Made by a program: the position numbers and the translations under genes
Part shown: positions 48,023-56,806 of the stretch, in pieces
Layout: every line of letters starts with the position of its first letter
Position numbering within the stretch: position 1 is the stretch's first letter
Notes under the pieces: model-generated
What the model saw: only the letters and a program-made list of their open reading frames with translations
What the model was told of the DNA's origin: nothing
Databases searched by the model: none
Assembly (NCBI RefSeq): GCF_014692875.1
Contig: NZ_CP061171.1
Coordinates: 1 to 64,000, forward strand
Direction of reading: 5' to 3'
DNA length: 64,000 nucleotides
From: Pedobacter riviphilus
GTDB lineage: Bacteria; Bacteroidota; Bacteroidia; Sphingobacteriales; Sphingobacteriaceae

Positions 48023-48074
48023 CCTACCTAAAAACCACCATACATGGTGCGCTCACATTTCAAAAGTAGATGGG

Positions 48075-48130
48075 CAACATGAAATTAAGATGAAAAAAAT
48101 AAATTTTAAATTTCATGTTGGTTTCATCTT
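48075..48130. promoter_or_regulatory. Probable response-regulator binding sites between divergent genes
   Basis: Two direct half-sites ATGAAA (48079 and 48090) lie 11 bases apart on the plus strand, and two mirror half-sites TTTCAT (48111 and 48122) lie 11 bases apart as well. The larger arms are CAACATGAAATT / AATTTCATGTTG and AAGATGAAA / TTTCATCTT. Direct repeats at about 11-base spacing are the usual OmpR/PhoB-type recognition pattern. The block sits between the 47982 and 48177 start codons and could control both. Confidence 0.65.
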
Positions 48131-48176
48131 CGGCCATCAACTTTGAAGCGTAAAACTTTAAATAAAATCTACAGTT

Positions 48177-48974
48177 ATGAAAACAAATTTTGTAAATACC
48201 ATTTTAGCCGTCTTCGTCGTAATCGGGATGACTGCCTTTTATGGATGTAAAAAAAATGAATCAAGCCAGGGAACAACTAAAGTTCAGATTAAAATGACCG
48301 ATGCTCCAGGTAACTTCGATAAGATCAATTTAAGTGTAAAAGAGATTGTACTGGTATCGGGCGATAAACCTTATGTATTTGCAGCCAGCGCGGGTATATT
48401 CGATATTCTTGATTTTAGGATCGGCACCAGTAATCCTGATATTTTGGTTGCTTCAGGTGAAATGCCTTCAGGTGAAATTACCGAAATCAGACTGGTACTT
48501 AACGAAACCGGAAATACCATTGTGGTAAATGGTGTTCAGCAGGAACTTAAAACGCCAAGTGCACAAACATCTGGCTGGAAGGTGAAATTAACCGCTAATC
48601 CAGAATTGGTTGAAGGCGCTGCTTATACATTACTATTAGACTTTGATGCGGCGAAATCTATCGTAAGCACCGGAAACGGAAAATATTTATTAAAACCAGT
48701 GGTACGTGGAATTGCATCGGCCACTACTGGATTAATCTCTGGAACTGTTTTGCCTTTAGCAAGCCATCCTGAAGTATTGGTTATTGCAGGTACAGATACT
48801 GTGGGTACCGTTGCAGATCCTTTAACAGGTAAATTTACAGTTGGTGGCTTATCTTCTGGTACCTACTCGGTTAAATTTGCACCGGTTGTTGGTTATAGAG
48901 ATAGTACCATTACTGCTGTTAAAGTGGCTTTAGGTCAAAATACATCGCTGGGCACGGTTACTTTAAAACAGTAA
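48177..48974 (+). CDS. DUF4382 domain lipoprotein
   Basis: A 265-residue lipoprotein with lipobox AFYGC at about residue 23. DUF4382 (about 33-185) shows VQIKMTDAPGNFDKINLSVK at its start. A C-terminal carboxypeptidase-regulatory-like beta-sandwich (about 188-265; TGLISGTVLPLASHPEVLVI, GKFTVGGLSSGTYSVKFAP) follows. Its function is unknown. It is divergent from the two-component operon across a candidate operator, so it is a likely member of that regulon. Confidence 0.88.
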   Translation: MKTNFVNTILAVFVVIGMTAFYGCKKNESSQGTTKVQIKMTDAPGNFDKINLSVKEIVLVSGDKPYVFAASAGIFDILDFRIGTSNPDILVASGEMPSGEITEIRLVLNETGNTIVVNGVQQELKTPSAQTSGWKVKLTANPELVEGAAYTLLLDFDAAKSIVSTGNGKYLLKPVVRGIASATTGLISGTVLPLASHPEVLVIAGTDTVGTVADPLTGKFTVGGLSSGTYSVKFAPVVGYRDSTITAVKVALGQNTSLGTVTLKQ

Positions 48975-49005
48975 AACCCCATTATTCATATCTAAATTTA
49001 AAACG

Positions 49006-49503
49006 ATGAAAAAGCTATTCTTGCTGTTGTTACTTATGGTAAGCGGCGGCCTTACTTTTAAAGCTCAGGCCCAGGTAAGTGTAAACATAAACATTGGGGC
49101 ACAACCAGCATGGGGCCCGGTTGGTTACGATTATGTAGATTATTATTATCTGCCCGATATTGAGAGTTATTATTATGTACCTAAGAAACAGTTTATTTAT
49201 ATGGGTGCAGGAGGCTGGGTTTTTACCACCTCTCTTCCGCCAAGATATAGCGGGTACGACTTATATAACGGCTACAAGGTCGTAATTAACGCACGTCAAC
49301 CTTACCGTTATTTCGAAACCCACAAAGTAAAATATGCGAAATTTAAAGGCAAACATGGGCAATCGGCAATAGGGAAAAGCAAAGGGCAGAAATATTCGCC
49401 GGCGAAAGGCAATGGTAATTTTTATAAAGAAAAGCCTTCAAAAGCACAACATTTTAACAAAGGAAACGGAAAAGGCCATGGAAATGGCAAAGGAAAACAT
49501 TAG
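49006..49503 (+). CDS. Exported protein with glycine/lysine-rich tail
   Basis: A 165-residue exported protein with a signal peptide (about 1-23, ending KAQAQ), a tyrosine-rich middle (YDYVDYYYLPDIESYYYVPK, about 40-60) and a tail of Gly, Lys and His (NGKGHGNGKGKH). The YYYLPDIESYYYVP pattern is seen in small Bacteroidota envelope proteins of unknown function. It follows the DUF4382 gene by 31 bases and is closed by a strong terminator. Its regulator is probably the adjacent two-component system. Confidence 0.75.
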   Translation: MKKLFLLLLLMVSGGLTFKAQAQVSVNINIGAQPAWGPVGYDYVDYYYLPDIESYYYVPKKQFIYMGAGGWVFTTSLPPRYSGYDLYNGYKVVINARQPYRYFETHKVKYAKFKGKHGQSAIGKSKGQKYSPAKGNGNFYKEKPSKAQHFNKGNGKGHGNGKGKH

Positions 49504-49524
49504 TTGTTTGTGTAATAAAGAAAG

Positions 49525-49556
49525 AAACCCTCCAAATTTGGAGGGTTTTCTTTTTT
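49525..49556. terminator. Intrinsic terminator between convergent genes
   Basis: A perfect palindrome AAACCCTCCAAA/TTTGGAGGGTTT (49525-49548) is followed by CTTTTTT on the plus strand and preceded by A-rich sequence, i.e. T-rich on the other strand. It ends the 49006 gene and probably also the small gene coming from the other side. Confidence 0.85.
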
Positions 49557-49725
49557 AATTTCTTTTTTGTTGTCCTGGAGCAAAAGGTCTGGCCGATTTT
49601 GAACCTGTTCCTTTCTTGGCTTGCCCTGGTGGAACTTTCCCACTGTTACCGGCAGTTCTGATGCTATAACAAGCACTGGTAAGTAACATTGCCGATAACG
49701 CTACAATTAGATATATCTGTTTCAT
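49555..49725 (-). CDS. Small lipoprotein (of the type annotated as quinol oxidase subunit 4)
   Basis: A 56-residue open frame starts MKQIYLIVALSAMLLTSACY, a lipoprotein signal with lipobox TSAC, and continues KVPPGQAKKGTGSKSARPFA before stopping. The PPGQxKKxTGSKSAxPxAPGQ pattern occurs in short Bacteroidota lipoproteins carried in databases as quinol oxidase subunit 4, a name I believe unsupported by function. The gene converges on the terminator at 49525. Confidence 0.75.
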   Translation of the reverse strand: MKQIYLIVALSAMLLTSACYSIRTAGNSGKVPPGQAKKGTGSKSARPFAPGQQKRN

Positions 49726-49874
49726 AGTAATACAGTAAGCGATAACTGTGCCAATTGCTGCTATCTCATTAACATCTCGCTAAATGCAAAAATAAAACCG
49801 GTCTTTTTGGGCTTACGCTTTATAATTATCTATACCTATCAAAGAACGCGCGCTATAGATGGCGAAATTTACCT

Positions 49875-49903
49875 GATTCAAAATAGAACCTGCCAGATTC
49901 AAA
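49875..49903 (+). promoter_or_regulatory. Direct repeats upstream of the LytS/LytTR operon
   Basis: GATTCAAA occurs at 49875-49882 and 49896-49903, exactly 21 bases apart (two helical turns), about 60-90 bases before the kinase start. LytTR regulators bind tandem sites at this spacing, so this is a candidate autoregulation site. No consensus promoter pair is clear. Confidence 0.45.
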
Positions 49904-49964
49904 TCAGCGTATACAAGCAATGATTTAAAGCCTTTACTTTGAACTTAATAATTCAAACAAGCAG

Positions 49965-51707
49965 ATGCGCAGCGCAGTCATATTTATCCTTTTCTATTTT
50001 TGCCAGATCTTTTGCTTTGCACAAAAGCTGGAGATGAACCTGGATAGCATTCACCCTGTTATCAAATACGATAAACATGGTGATTCTATTCGTAAATATT
50101 TCTCCAATACCTTCTATAGTCACAATTCAAGATTTACAGAACAAAATAACCTGTTAATCTCGGCCTTTTATTCCAACAAACTGGCAGTAAACTACAGGCA
50201 TGTGCTGGAGAAAATACCACAATTAAAAACCTATTCCATTAAACAATCGGGGGTGTATGCTCAGGCTAGAGATAGTTATGCCGGTGTATTTGCTGTGCCC
50301 ATATTTGATTCAACCGGGATTATCATCACCGTAAATGGCATTAATGCTCAAAATGCAGCTAAATACCAATTCAGGGTGCTGGAAAATAATAAAAAGGTGG
50401 TATTGCCATGGACAAGACCTAAAATATTTACCAACACGTATTGGATGACCAAAATTGCCAACTCTGCTAAAATAGATGATGTTACGGCTTATCTTGGACA
50501 GTTTAAAGGTGCTTATGGCAATGCCTTAACCTTCCAGGTGCGACAAACCGATCAGCCAGACAGTATCAAAACTTCGTTATCTGCCTACTGGGTAAAGTGG
50601 CAACCCAGGGTAGTTGGTGTATTCACATTTTCACAGCTCCCTGAGTTTCTAAGCATTTTTAAAGAACAATGGAAAGACCTAAGGATAAATGAAAAACCGG
50701 TGGACTGGACTAAGGATTCGACGCTCTTAAAACTGAAAAAGGAATTCCGTTACAATGAAAATAACCTGATCTTCTGTTTAGATGATTTCATCAAGTCTAA
50801 AAACATCATCGAATACAACCTTGTAAAAGGTGCCGATAGTACCGGCTGGGCAGTAAACGACTTTGATTTTAACCTGGTTTGGCTCAAGAACCTTTCGCCG
50901 GGTAAATACGATCTGCTTATCCGCTACAGCGTACAACGTACACACGTGTGCAAATACACGTTTACCATCCGCCCTGCCTGGTACCAAACCTTATGGGCCA
51001 AAATAGGCCTGTGTATGCTTGGTCTGCTGGCTATCGGTTTCATTGTACTCTTAAGGCGATCCGCCAAACAGACTGAAAAGCTGAAAGCTCAAGATACCTT
51101 AAAACAGTTGGTGCAAACCGAGCTCAAGTCTATCCGCTCGCAATTTAATCCGCATTTTGTGTTTAATGCACTGAGTTCCATACAAGGCCTGATCACCAAA
51201 AACGACTCAGAAAATGCTACCAAATACCTGATCGAATTCAGCAACCTGATGCGCGAATCGTTAAAAGCCACCAACAACGAATTTGTTAGTATATCAAGCG
51301 AAATAAAAATCCTGGAGAATTATTTAAATCTCGAAAAGCTACGCTTCGGCTTCAGTTATGAGATAAAGGCCAGCAGCCAGATAGATACCAATGCAATAGA
51401 AATTCCGAGTCTCTTTTTACAACCACTGGTAGAGAATGCAGTAAAACACGGGATATCTTCATTACAAGAGCAAGGAAGGCTTAGTGTCTTGTTTGATAAG
51501 ATAGTCAATGATATGTCTGTTCAGGTGAGCGACAATGGTAGGGGATTCGATCAAAGCCACCAATCAAACGGATTTGGATTACAGCTCACTAAAGAAAGGA
51601 TCAAGCTATTGAATCAAACACTTAATGCACAGCAGATTGAATTTTCTGTAAACCGAATACAAAATGAAACACAAGTTACCATCTACTTCAAAAACTGGTT
51701 AATATGA
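49965..51707 (+). CDS. LytS-type sensor histidine kinase
   Basis: A 580-residue kinase. A signal peptide (about 1-19) is followed by a large periplasmic sensor part (about 20-340) without recognised domain, a single membrane helix (LCMLGLLAIGFIVLL, about 350-365), then the His_kinase domain with the phospho-acceptor in SIRSQFNPHFVFNALSSIQG (about 395) and an ATPase domain with LFLQPLVENAVKHGI and VSDNGRGF. Its last four bases overlap the LytTR regulator start (ATGA), indicating coupled translation. Confidence 0.92.
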   Translation: MRSAVIFILFYFCQIFCFAQKLEMNLDSIHPVIKYDKHGDSIRKYFSNTFYSHNSRFTEQNNLLISAFYSNKLAVNYRHVLEKIPQLKTYSIKQSGVYAQARDSYAGVFAVPIFDSTGIIITVNGINAQNAAKYQFRVLENNKKVVLPWTRPKIFTNTYWMTKIANSAKIDDVTAYLGQFKGAYGNALTFQVRQTDQPDSIKTSLSAYWVKWQPRVVGVFTFSQLPEFLSIFKEQWKDLRINEKPVDWTKDSTLLKLKKEFRYNENNLIFCLDDFIKSKNIIEYNLVKGADSTGWAVNDFDFNLVWLKNLSPGKYDLLIRYSVQRTHVCKYTFTIRPAWYQTLWAKIGLCMLGLLAIGFIVLLRRSAKQTEKLKAQDTLKQLVQTELKSIRSQFNPHFVFNALSSIQGLITKNDSENATKYLIEFSNLMRESLKATNNEFVSISSEIKILENYLNLEKLRFGFSYEIKASSQIDTNAIEIPSLFLQPLVENAVKHGISSLQEQGRLSVLFDKIVNDMSVQVSDNGRGFDQSHQSNGFGLQLTKERIKLLNQTLNAQQIEFSVNRIQNETQVTIYFKNWLI

Positions 51708-52462
51708 TAAGAGCTGTAATAATAGACGACGAAAAAAACAATATCGAAAACATGGTAAGTTTGCTCAGGAAACATGAATTGCCTGTTGCCATTATAGGTT
51801 CGGCCACCAATGCCGATGATGCCATTTCGACCATTGTAGCTACTAATCCAGATTTATTGTTCCTGGATATACAAATGCCTGAGAAGAATGGATTTGATGT
51901 GCTGAAAGCATTGCCTCACTACCAGTTCGAGGTAATATTTGTAACCGCCTTCGATCAATACGGTATTCAGGCAGTGAAATTTTCTGCTATAGATTACCTG
52001 CTTAAACCAGTGAACCCCGAAGAACTAAAAACATCAATTCTAAAGGTTGAAGCCAAGCTGAACCAGCGTAAACAAAACTTTCAATTGGAAAACTTAATGG
52101 AGCTCATTAAGAATAAGGATGCCAAAAAAGACCACAAGCTGGCTCTGGCCTCAACTAAAGAAATCAGGTTTGTACATACCGATGAAATTATCCGCTGTGA
52201 ATCGTCAAATACCTACACACAGTTCTATCTCGCTGACGGCAAAAACATCATGGTATCAAAGCCCATCTTCGAATACGAGGAAATGCTTGGCAATTACGAC
52301 TTTATCCGCTGTCACCAGTCTCATTTAGTGAATTCCAAATTCATAAAAAGCTTAGTTAAAGAAGATAGTGGTTATCTGTTACTGAACGATGATACACGTA
52401 TCCCCATTTCAAGAGGCAAAAAAGAAAATGTACTTAAAGCATTAAACACCATAAAAAAATAA
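51704..52462 (+). CDS. LytTR-family response regulator
   Basis: A 252-residue regulator. The receiver has IIDDEKNNIENM at the start, the phospho-accepting Asp in LLFLDIQMPEKNGFDVL (about 57), Thr in IFVTAFDQYGI and Lys in DYLLKPVNPEE (about 107). The LytTR DNA-binding domain (about 150-250) has IRFVHTDEIIRCESSNTYTQ and FIRCHQSHLVNSKFI, ending with ISRGKKENV. It is cognate to the overlapping LytS kinase. The next gene, a TlpA-like protein, starts 12 bases later. Confidence 0.95.
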   Translation: MIRAVIIDDEKNNIENMVSLLRKHELPVAIIGSATNADDAISTIVATNPDLLFLDIQMPEKNGFDVLKALPHYQFEVIFVTAFDQYGIQAVKFSAIDYLLKPVNPEELKTSILKVEAKLNQRKQNFQLENLMELIKNKDAKKDHKLALASTKEIRFVHTDEIIRCESSNTYTQFYLADGKNIMVSKPIFEYEEMLGNYDFIRCHQSHLVNSKFIKSLVKEDSGYLLLNDDTRIPISRGKKENVLKALNTIKK

Positions 52463-52474
52463 AACCAAATTTAA

Positions 52475-53995
52475 ATGAAACGGATCTTATATTTCTTATT
52501 ACTGCTCAGCTGCACCCAGGTGTATGCACAAAGCAGCGGCCCTCTTCAAATGGAGGATGAAAAAATGAGCAGCTATCTTGCCAACCGCAAGCCAGCAACA
52601 TTAACCATTCAGGTCAAAAATCTTCCTGATAGTATTAAAAAGGTTAAAATCGAATTAACGATGGTGCAGTTGGGTGTTGGTTTTCAGCTTAATAAATTTG
52701 TAGAAACAGATGCCACAGGACTATCAAAAGTTGTGCTCGATCAGAATTTACCTTATCAGCAAATCTGGTTAACCGTAGGGCCCTATCTCTACGCCGGAAT
52801 TTATGTTAACTCAGGGTTAACCGTAGTGCTCGATGCAAAAAAACTAGAGAAGCGGGCATTTATGATTGCCGATGGTATTGAGTACCTGGGCGATGACGGA
52901 AAGCTGAATACCGTCATGAATAAAAACGTCCTTTTTAAACGGAAAGAAAAAGGAGATTTGGATAAAAGCCTCCAGAATTTAAGAAAGTTGAAAGAACAAC
53001 ATAGCGAAGAATCCTTCTTGTTGAAAATTGATTCAATAAAAAATGCATTACTAAAGATAGATGAAGAATTTATTGCCAATCATCCCGACTATGCATGGGC
53101 GATCAAAAACGAAACTTTATCAGGCTTTTACGGAAATATATGCGTAACCTATTGGGGCGACCTGATGCCAGTTAAACTTTTTAGCGAAGTTAGCAGCCAT
53201 AAACCTTATTTTGTAAGTAATGATGGCTCCACTTTTTATCGGTACCTGCAAAGTTATTCTACGAATGGAAAACTGCCAAAAGGAAAAGGCTTGCCAGGTG
53301 CACTTGCATTGATGGATAGTTTGTACACTCCTCAGAAATCGGATTTACTGAAAATATTTCTTTTAGACACTTATAAAGACCTGTTTTCTACCGCTTATCC
53401 TACAATTATCAGTAGCATAACAACGCCATGGTGCAAAGGTATATCAACAAAAGAGTTGGCCAAAGCTAACCTTAATGAAAAAAAGGTAGAAAACTTGTTT
53501 GCCACATCAAAAAAACCAGATGACGCAAACATTGGCAAACCTTTAGCGAAACTACCTTTTGAGGCCGATCTTTACGAAGTAGATGAAAAAATAAAAGCCG
53601 AAGATTTACTGAGTAACCTAAAATCAAAATTCCCCAAAAAGGCACTGATCATCGATATCTGGGCTACCTGGTGTGGACCTTGTATAGCAGATCTGCCTTC
53701 GAGCAAAAGCTTACATGAAAAAAATAGAGATTTACCAGTGGCCTATATTTATTTGTGTACCACGGGCGGTTCTAATATAGATCTATGGAAAAAGAATATC
53801 GTCCAGATGGAGATCCCAGGTACCCACGTTTTCATCAATGAAAAAGTATTGGCCCAGTTAAGAACGATCCTCAATGCAGAAGGTGGATTTCCAACTTATG
53901 TAGCTGTCGACATGAATGGCAAAGCCAATTCAAAGGTGATTAGCCACATGGGAGCTTTGAATAGAGAAAGCCTCAAAAAAGTAGCGGGGCTTTAA
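52475..53995 (+). CDS. TlpA-like thioredoxin-fold protein
   Basis: A 506-residue exported protein (signal peptide ending TQVYAQ). The N-terminal 370 residues are unassigned. The C-terminal thioredoxin domain (about 375-500) contains the redox motif ATWCGPCIADLP (about 399-402 for CGPC) and ends with a GGFPTYVAVDMNG strand, including the cis-proline. TlpA/ResA-like proteins reduce disulfides in the periplasm. It is the third gene of the LytS/LytTR operon, suggesting a response to envelope redox or protein damage. Confidence 0.88.
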   Translation: MKRILYFLLLLSCTQVYAQSSGPLQMEDEKMSSYLANRKPATLTIQVKNLPDSIKKVKIELTMVQLGVGFQLNKFVETDATGLSKVVLDQNLPYQQIWLTVGPYLYAGIYVNSGLTVVLDAKKLEKRAFMIADGIEYLGDDGKLNTVMNKNVLFKRKEKGDLDKSLQNLRKLKEQHSEESFLLKIDSIKNALLKIDEEFIANHPDYAWAIKNETLSGFYGNICVTYWGDLMPVKLFSEVSSHKPYFVSNDGSTFYRYLQSYSTNGKLPKGKGLPGALALMDSLYTPQKSDLLKIFLLDTYKDLFSTAYPTIISSITTPWCKGISTKELAKANLNEKKVENLFATSKKPDDANIGKPLAKLPFEADLYEVDEKIKAEDLLSNLKSKFPKKALIIDIWATWCGPCIADLPSSKSLHEKNRDLPVAYIYLCTTGGSNIDLWKKNIVQMEIPGTHVFINEKVLAQLRTILNAEGGFPTYVAVDMNGKANSKVISHMGALNRESLKKVAGL

Positions 53996-54104
53996 ACGAT
54001 ATCTTTCATTACATGTCAGTAGGGGTTTCAAGAGTTCTACAGGCAATATATTGTAGCAAGGAGTAGCTAGAGATTATCCTCTATAGGCTTGTAAAGTGAG
54101 GCTA

Positions 54105-54404
54105 CTATCCCAGAAAATCCTTGGGGTAGGTTTGCTGATTGTATTTCAAGTCCATCTCTTTTAAAAACGCTTTCCGCTCTTCTGTTAGCTCAGGAATGGG
54201 TAGCGTTTGCCCAGGAAGAACAGGAGTGCCTATTTCATGAAATAGATTTTCCAGTCCGGCGGGTACTACTGTGCAAAGCAATCGTGCAGGTTTTTCGGAA
54301 GTATCTTTAAAGCAATGAACGGCTCCACCAAGAGGAATATTCACAAAGCCATCTTTTGAAACGGTTTGTTTACACTGCTTGTGCGAAATTTTTCTTCCTG
54401 CCAT
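54105..54404 (-). pseudogene. C-terminal half of a cupin-domain protein (probable remnant)
   Basis: The 99-residue frame matches only the second half of a single-domain cupin: DGFVNIPLGGAVHCFKDTSE (cupin motif 2, with a metal-binding His), then LLCTVVPAGLENLFHEIGTP and the C-terminal helix region EERKAFLKEMDLKY. The first cupin motif, which supplies the other metal ligands, and about 60 preceding residues are missing. The upstream sequence to 54550 shows no remainder. It may be a decayed gene or, less likely, a shortened functional one. Confidence 0.6.
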
Positions 54405-54550
54405 TGCTTTAACTGTCTGATTCAGGAATCAACCCACCACTTCAAATTAATCGAATTTAATGTGCTGTGAATAAAGTGAATACATTTACAGTACAAAATA
54501 TGAGTACATTAGTGTTTATAATATTGTAGCCTGATGATAACATTTGAAGT

Positions 54551-55360
54551 ATGAATGCCCTGGGAAAATCTGTTAAAAGAGTATATGTACTCTTGTTTGC
54601 ACGGCGGATTTTTTATCCCGCGAATCTTTTTTTGTATAAGCTGAGTCTGTTCGGATTGGGTCTTAGGAATTATGAGAACGACACCGTGTCTGGCGAGAAA
54701 GCATTTATTAAGTTTTTGAAGGCGCTCAGAAAGTTTGATTCAGGGGCGATTCTAGACATTGGTGCCAATATAGGTAACTATTCGGTGATGCTGAGAAAGA
54801 ATGGGGTTACCCAGCCAATCTTTGCTTTTGAGCCACACCCGGTGGCATTCAGTAAACTAAGTGAGGTCGCAGTGGCGTACAATTTCACAGCGGTGCCAGA
54901 GGGAGCAGGGGAAGCACATAGTATGGCTGCTATTTACGACTATCAGGGCGATGGCGGATCAGAACATGCCAGCATGTATAAAGGCGTAATAGAACATCTT
55001 CATAAGGGGAAAGCCGAGGAAGTAGCTATTGCCCTTACCACCATTGATGAATTTGTAGCGAAACATGATATTTCGAAGATCGCATTATTAAAGATCGATA
55101 CAGAAGGTCATGAGCTGAGTGTGCTAAAAGGAGCCAGGCAAACCATCGCTGGCGGAATGGTGGAAGTTATACAGTTGGAATTCAATGAGATGAATATCAT
55201 CTCCAGAACCTTTTTCAAGGATATTGTGGATGTGTTACCTGGATACGATTTTTATCGGATGTTGCCTGATGGGCTGAAAGCGCTGGGACCGTATAACAGC
55301 ACGAACTATGAAATATTTTCTTTTCAGAATATTGTCGCGCTAAAGCAGCTTCATAACTAA
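54551..55360 (+). CDS. FkbM family methyltransferase (1)
   Basis: A 269-residue SAM-dependent methyltransferase. The SAM-binding motif is GAILDIGANIGNYSVMLRK (about 75-90), then IFAFEPHPVAFSKL, and IALLKIDTEGHELSVLKGAR (about 180-200), the FkbM hallmark. FkbM enzymes O-methylate sugars or polyketides. It is the only gene of the polysaccharide locus on the plus strand and overlaps the phosphotransferase gene tail to tail by four bases. Confidence 0.9.
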   Translation: MNALGKSVKRVYVLLFARRIFYPANLFLYKLSLFGLGLRNYENDTVSGEKAFIKFLKALRKFDSGAILDIGANIGNYSVMLRKNGVTQPIFAFEPHPVAFSKLSEVAVAYNFTAVPEGAGEAHSMAAIYDYQGDGGSEHASMYKGVIEHLHKGKAEEVAIALTTIDEFVAKHDISKIALLKIDTEGHELSVLKGARQTIAGGMVEVIQLEFNEMNIISRTFFKDIVDVLPGYDFYRMLPDGLKALGPYNSTNYEIFSFQNIVALKQLHN

Positions 55361-56760
55361 TAAGCGTTTTTATCTCCTTTGATCATATTCATCAGTGTCT
55401 GGAAAATGATCTGGCAATCTAGCCATATACTATAATTTTCAATATACCACAGATCAAAGTCAACACGTTTCTGCATCTGACCTTCGACCTTGGTTTCACC
55501 CCTGTAGCCGTTCACTTGCGCCCAGCCAGTAATTCCTGGCTTCACTACATGCCTTAGCATATAATTCTGTATGGTGTTTTTTGATTCCTGGTGTAATGGA
55601 ATGGGATGGGGACGTGGCCCTACCAGTGCCATATCTCCTATTAAAACATTGAAAAATTGAGGAAGCTCGTCGAGATTTGTTTTCCGAAGGAACTTTCCTA
55701 TCGGGGTAACCCTTGAATCGTTCAATGTGGCCTGAAGATATTGTCCGTTTGTGTTTATGGTAGCGCTGTTGCGTATCATCGAGCGGAATTTATAGCAGAT
55801 TATTTTTTTGTTGTTTAAGCCCTGCCGCTCCTGTTTAAAAAAGACGGGACCAGGGGAAGAAAGTTTGATGAGCAGGCCAATGAAGGGAAATAGCCACCAG
55901 AAAACAGTAATGAAAAGTATGGTGGTGAGGCAAAGTTCAAAAATGCGTTTGAACCTTTGTTTGGCCGGATCATCCAGCGGAGAGGTACGGATCGTTAAAA
56001 GTGGAAATGTGCCGAATAAATTCATGCTAGCCGTTGAAGTGCAGAAGCGGTGGCAATCTGCTATAATCCTTACCCGCTTGGCTTCTTTTTCACTGGCGAT
56101 AATAATTTTTTCCATTTCTGTATTCTGCGTTTCAGGTAAGGCTACAATAACATCGTCAATTTCATGATCTTCCAGGATTCTGGGGAGATCAGATATTTTA
56201 CCCAGATACTGCCCGTTGAGATGGGGATTGGTTTGTTCATCTATAAATCCAACACACCTGTATCCGAAATGGTCGTTGGATGTAATGGTGTTATAGAATT
56301 TCATTCCGGTATCGCCTGTACCTATTATCAGGACATTTTTTATATTATAACCATTTGATCTCAGCCGCAGCAGTGATTGTTTTACAATGAATTTAATCAC
56401 TGTAATGCCTATAAAGATTAAAAGAGCATGCAGTAAAGTAAAGGTTCTAGGATAAGGGTAGTATTTAAAACAATAGAAGAACAGGAATGTGAAGAAACAG
56501 GTATGAAGTAAGGTAGTTTTAAGAATAGCTATAAATTCGTAAGCGAACGACCTTGTTCTAAATTCCTCGTATAAATGGACCGACATCCCAATAATGGTCC
56601 ATGAGGTGATACTTATACTAAACAGTAATAGGTTGAATAACGAAAAGAACACACTTCTCAAGCCAAAAATATAATGATAAATGCACAGAAATGCCAGTAG
56701 CAATATAAGATGATCTATCAGGAGTCTTACTAAGAAATTAATAGGAGAGCCAGTTTTCAT
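55357..56760 (-). CDS. Undecaprenyl-phosphate sugar phosphotransferase (WcaJ-like)
   Basis: A 467-residue initiating enzyme for polysaccharide synthesis. Four to five N-terminal membrane helices (about 10-135) precede a CoA_binding_3-type Rossmann region (VLIIGTGDTGMKFYNTI), a further helix near 280-300, and the bacterial sugar transferase domain with SSPGPVFFKQERQGLNNKK, CYKFRSM, NLDELPQFFNVLIGDMALVG (only part shown) and PRPHP. It transfers a sugar-1-phosphate onto undecaprenyl phosphate. It is the last gene of the leftward locus. Confidence 0.92.
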   Translation of the reverse strand: MKTGSPINFLVRLLIDHLILLLAFLCIYHYIFGLRSVFFSLFNLLLFSISITSWTIIGMSVHLYEEFRTRSFAYEFIAILKTTLLHTCFFTFLFFYCFKYYPYPRTFTLLHALLIFIGITVIKFIVKQSLLRLRSNGYNIKNVLIIGTGDTGMKFYNTITSNDHFGYRCVGFIDEQTNPHLNGQYLGKISDLPRILEDHEIDDVIVALPETQNTEMEKIIIASEKEAKRVRIIADCHRFCTSTASMNLFGTFPLLTIRTSPLDDPAKQRFKRIFELCLTTILFITVFWWLFPFIGLLIKLSSPGPVFFKQERQGLNNKKIICYKFRSMIRNSATINTNGQYLQATLNDSRVTPIGKFLRKTNLDELPQFFNVLIGDMALVGPRPHPIPLHQESKNTIQNYMLRHVVKPGITGWAQVNGYRGETKVEGQMQKRVDFDLWYIENYSIWLDCQIIFQTLMNMIKGDKNAY

Positions 56761-56806
56761 TTTATGCGCGATTAGAGGATTATGAACAGGAACAGCTTAT
56801 TCTTAA

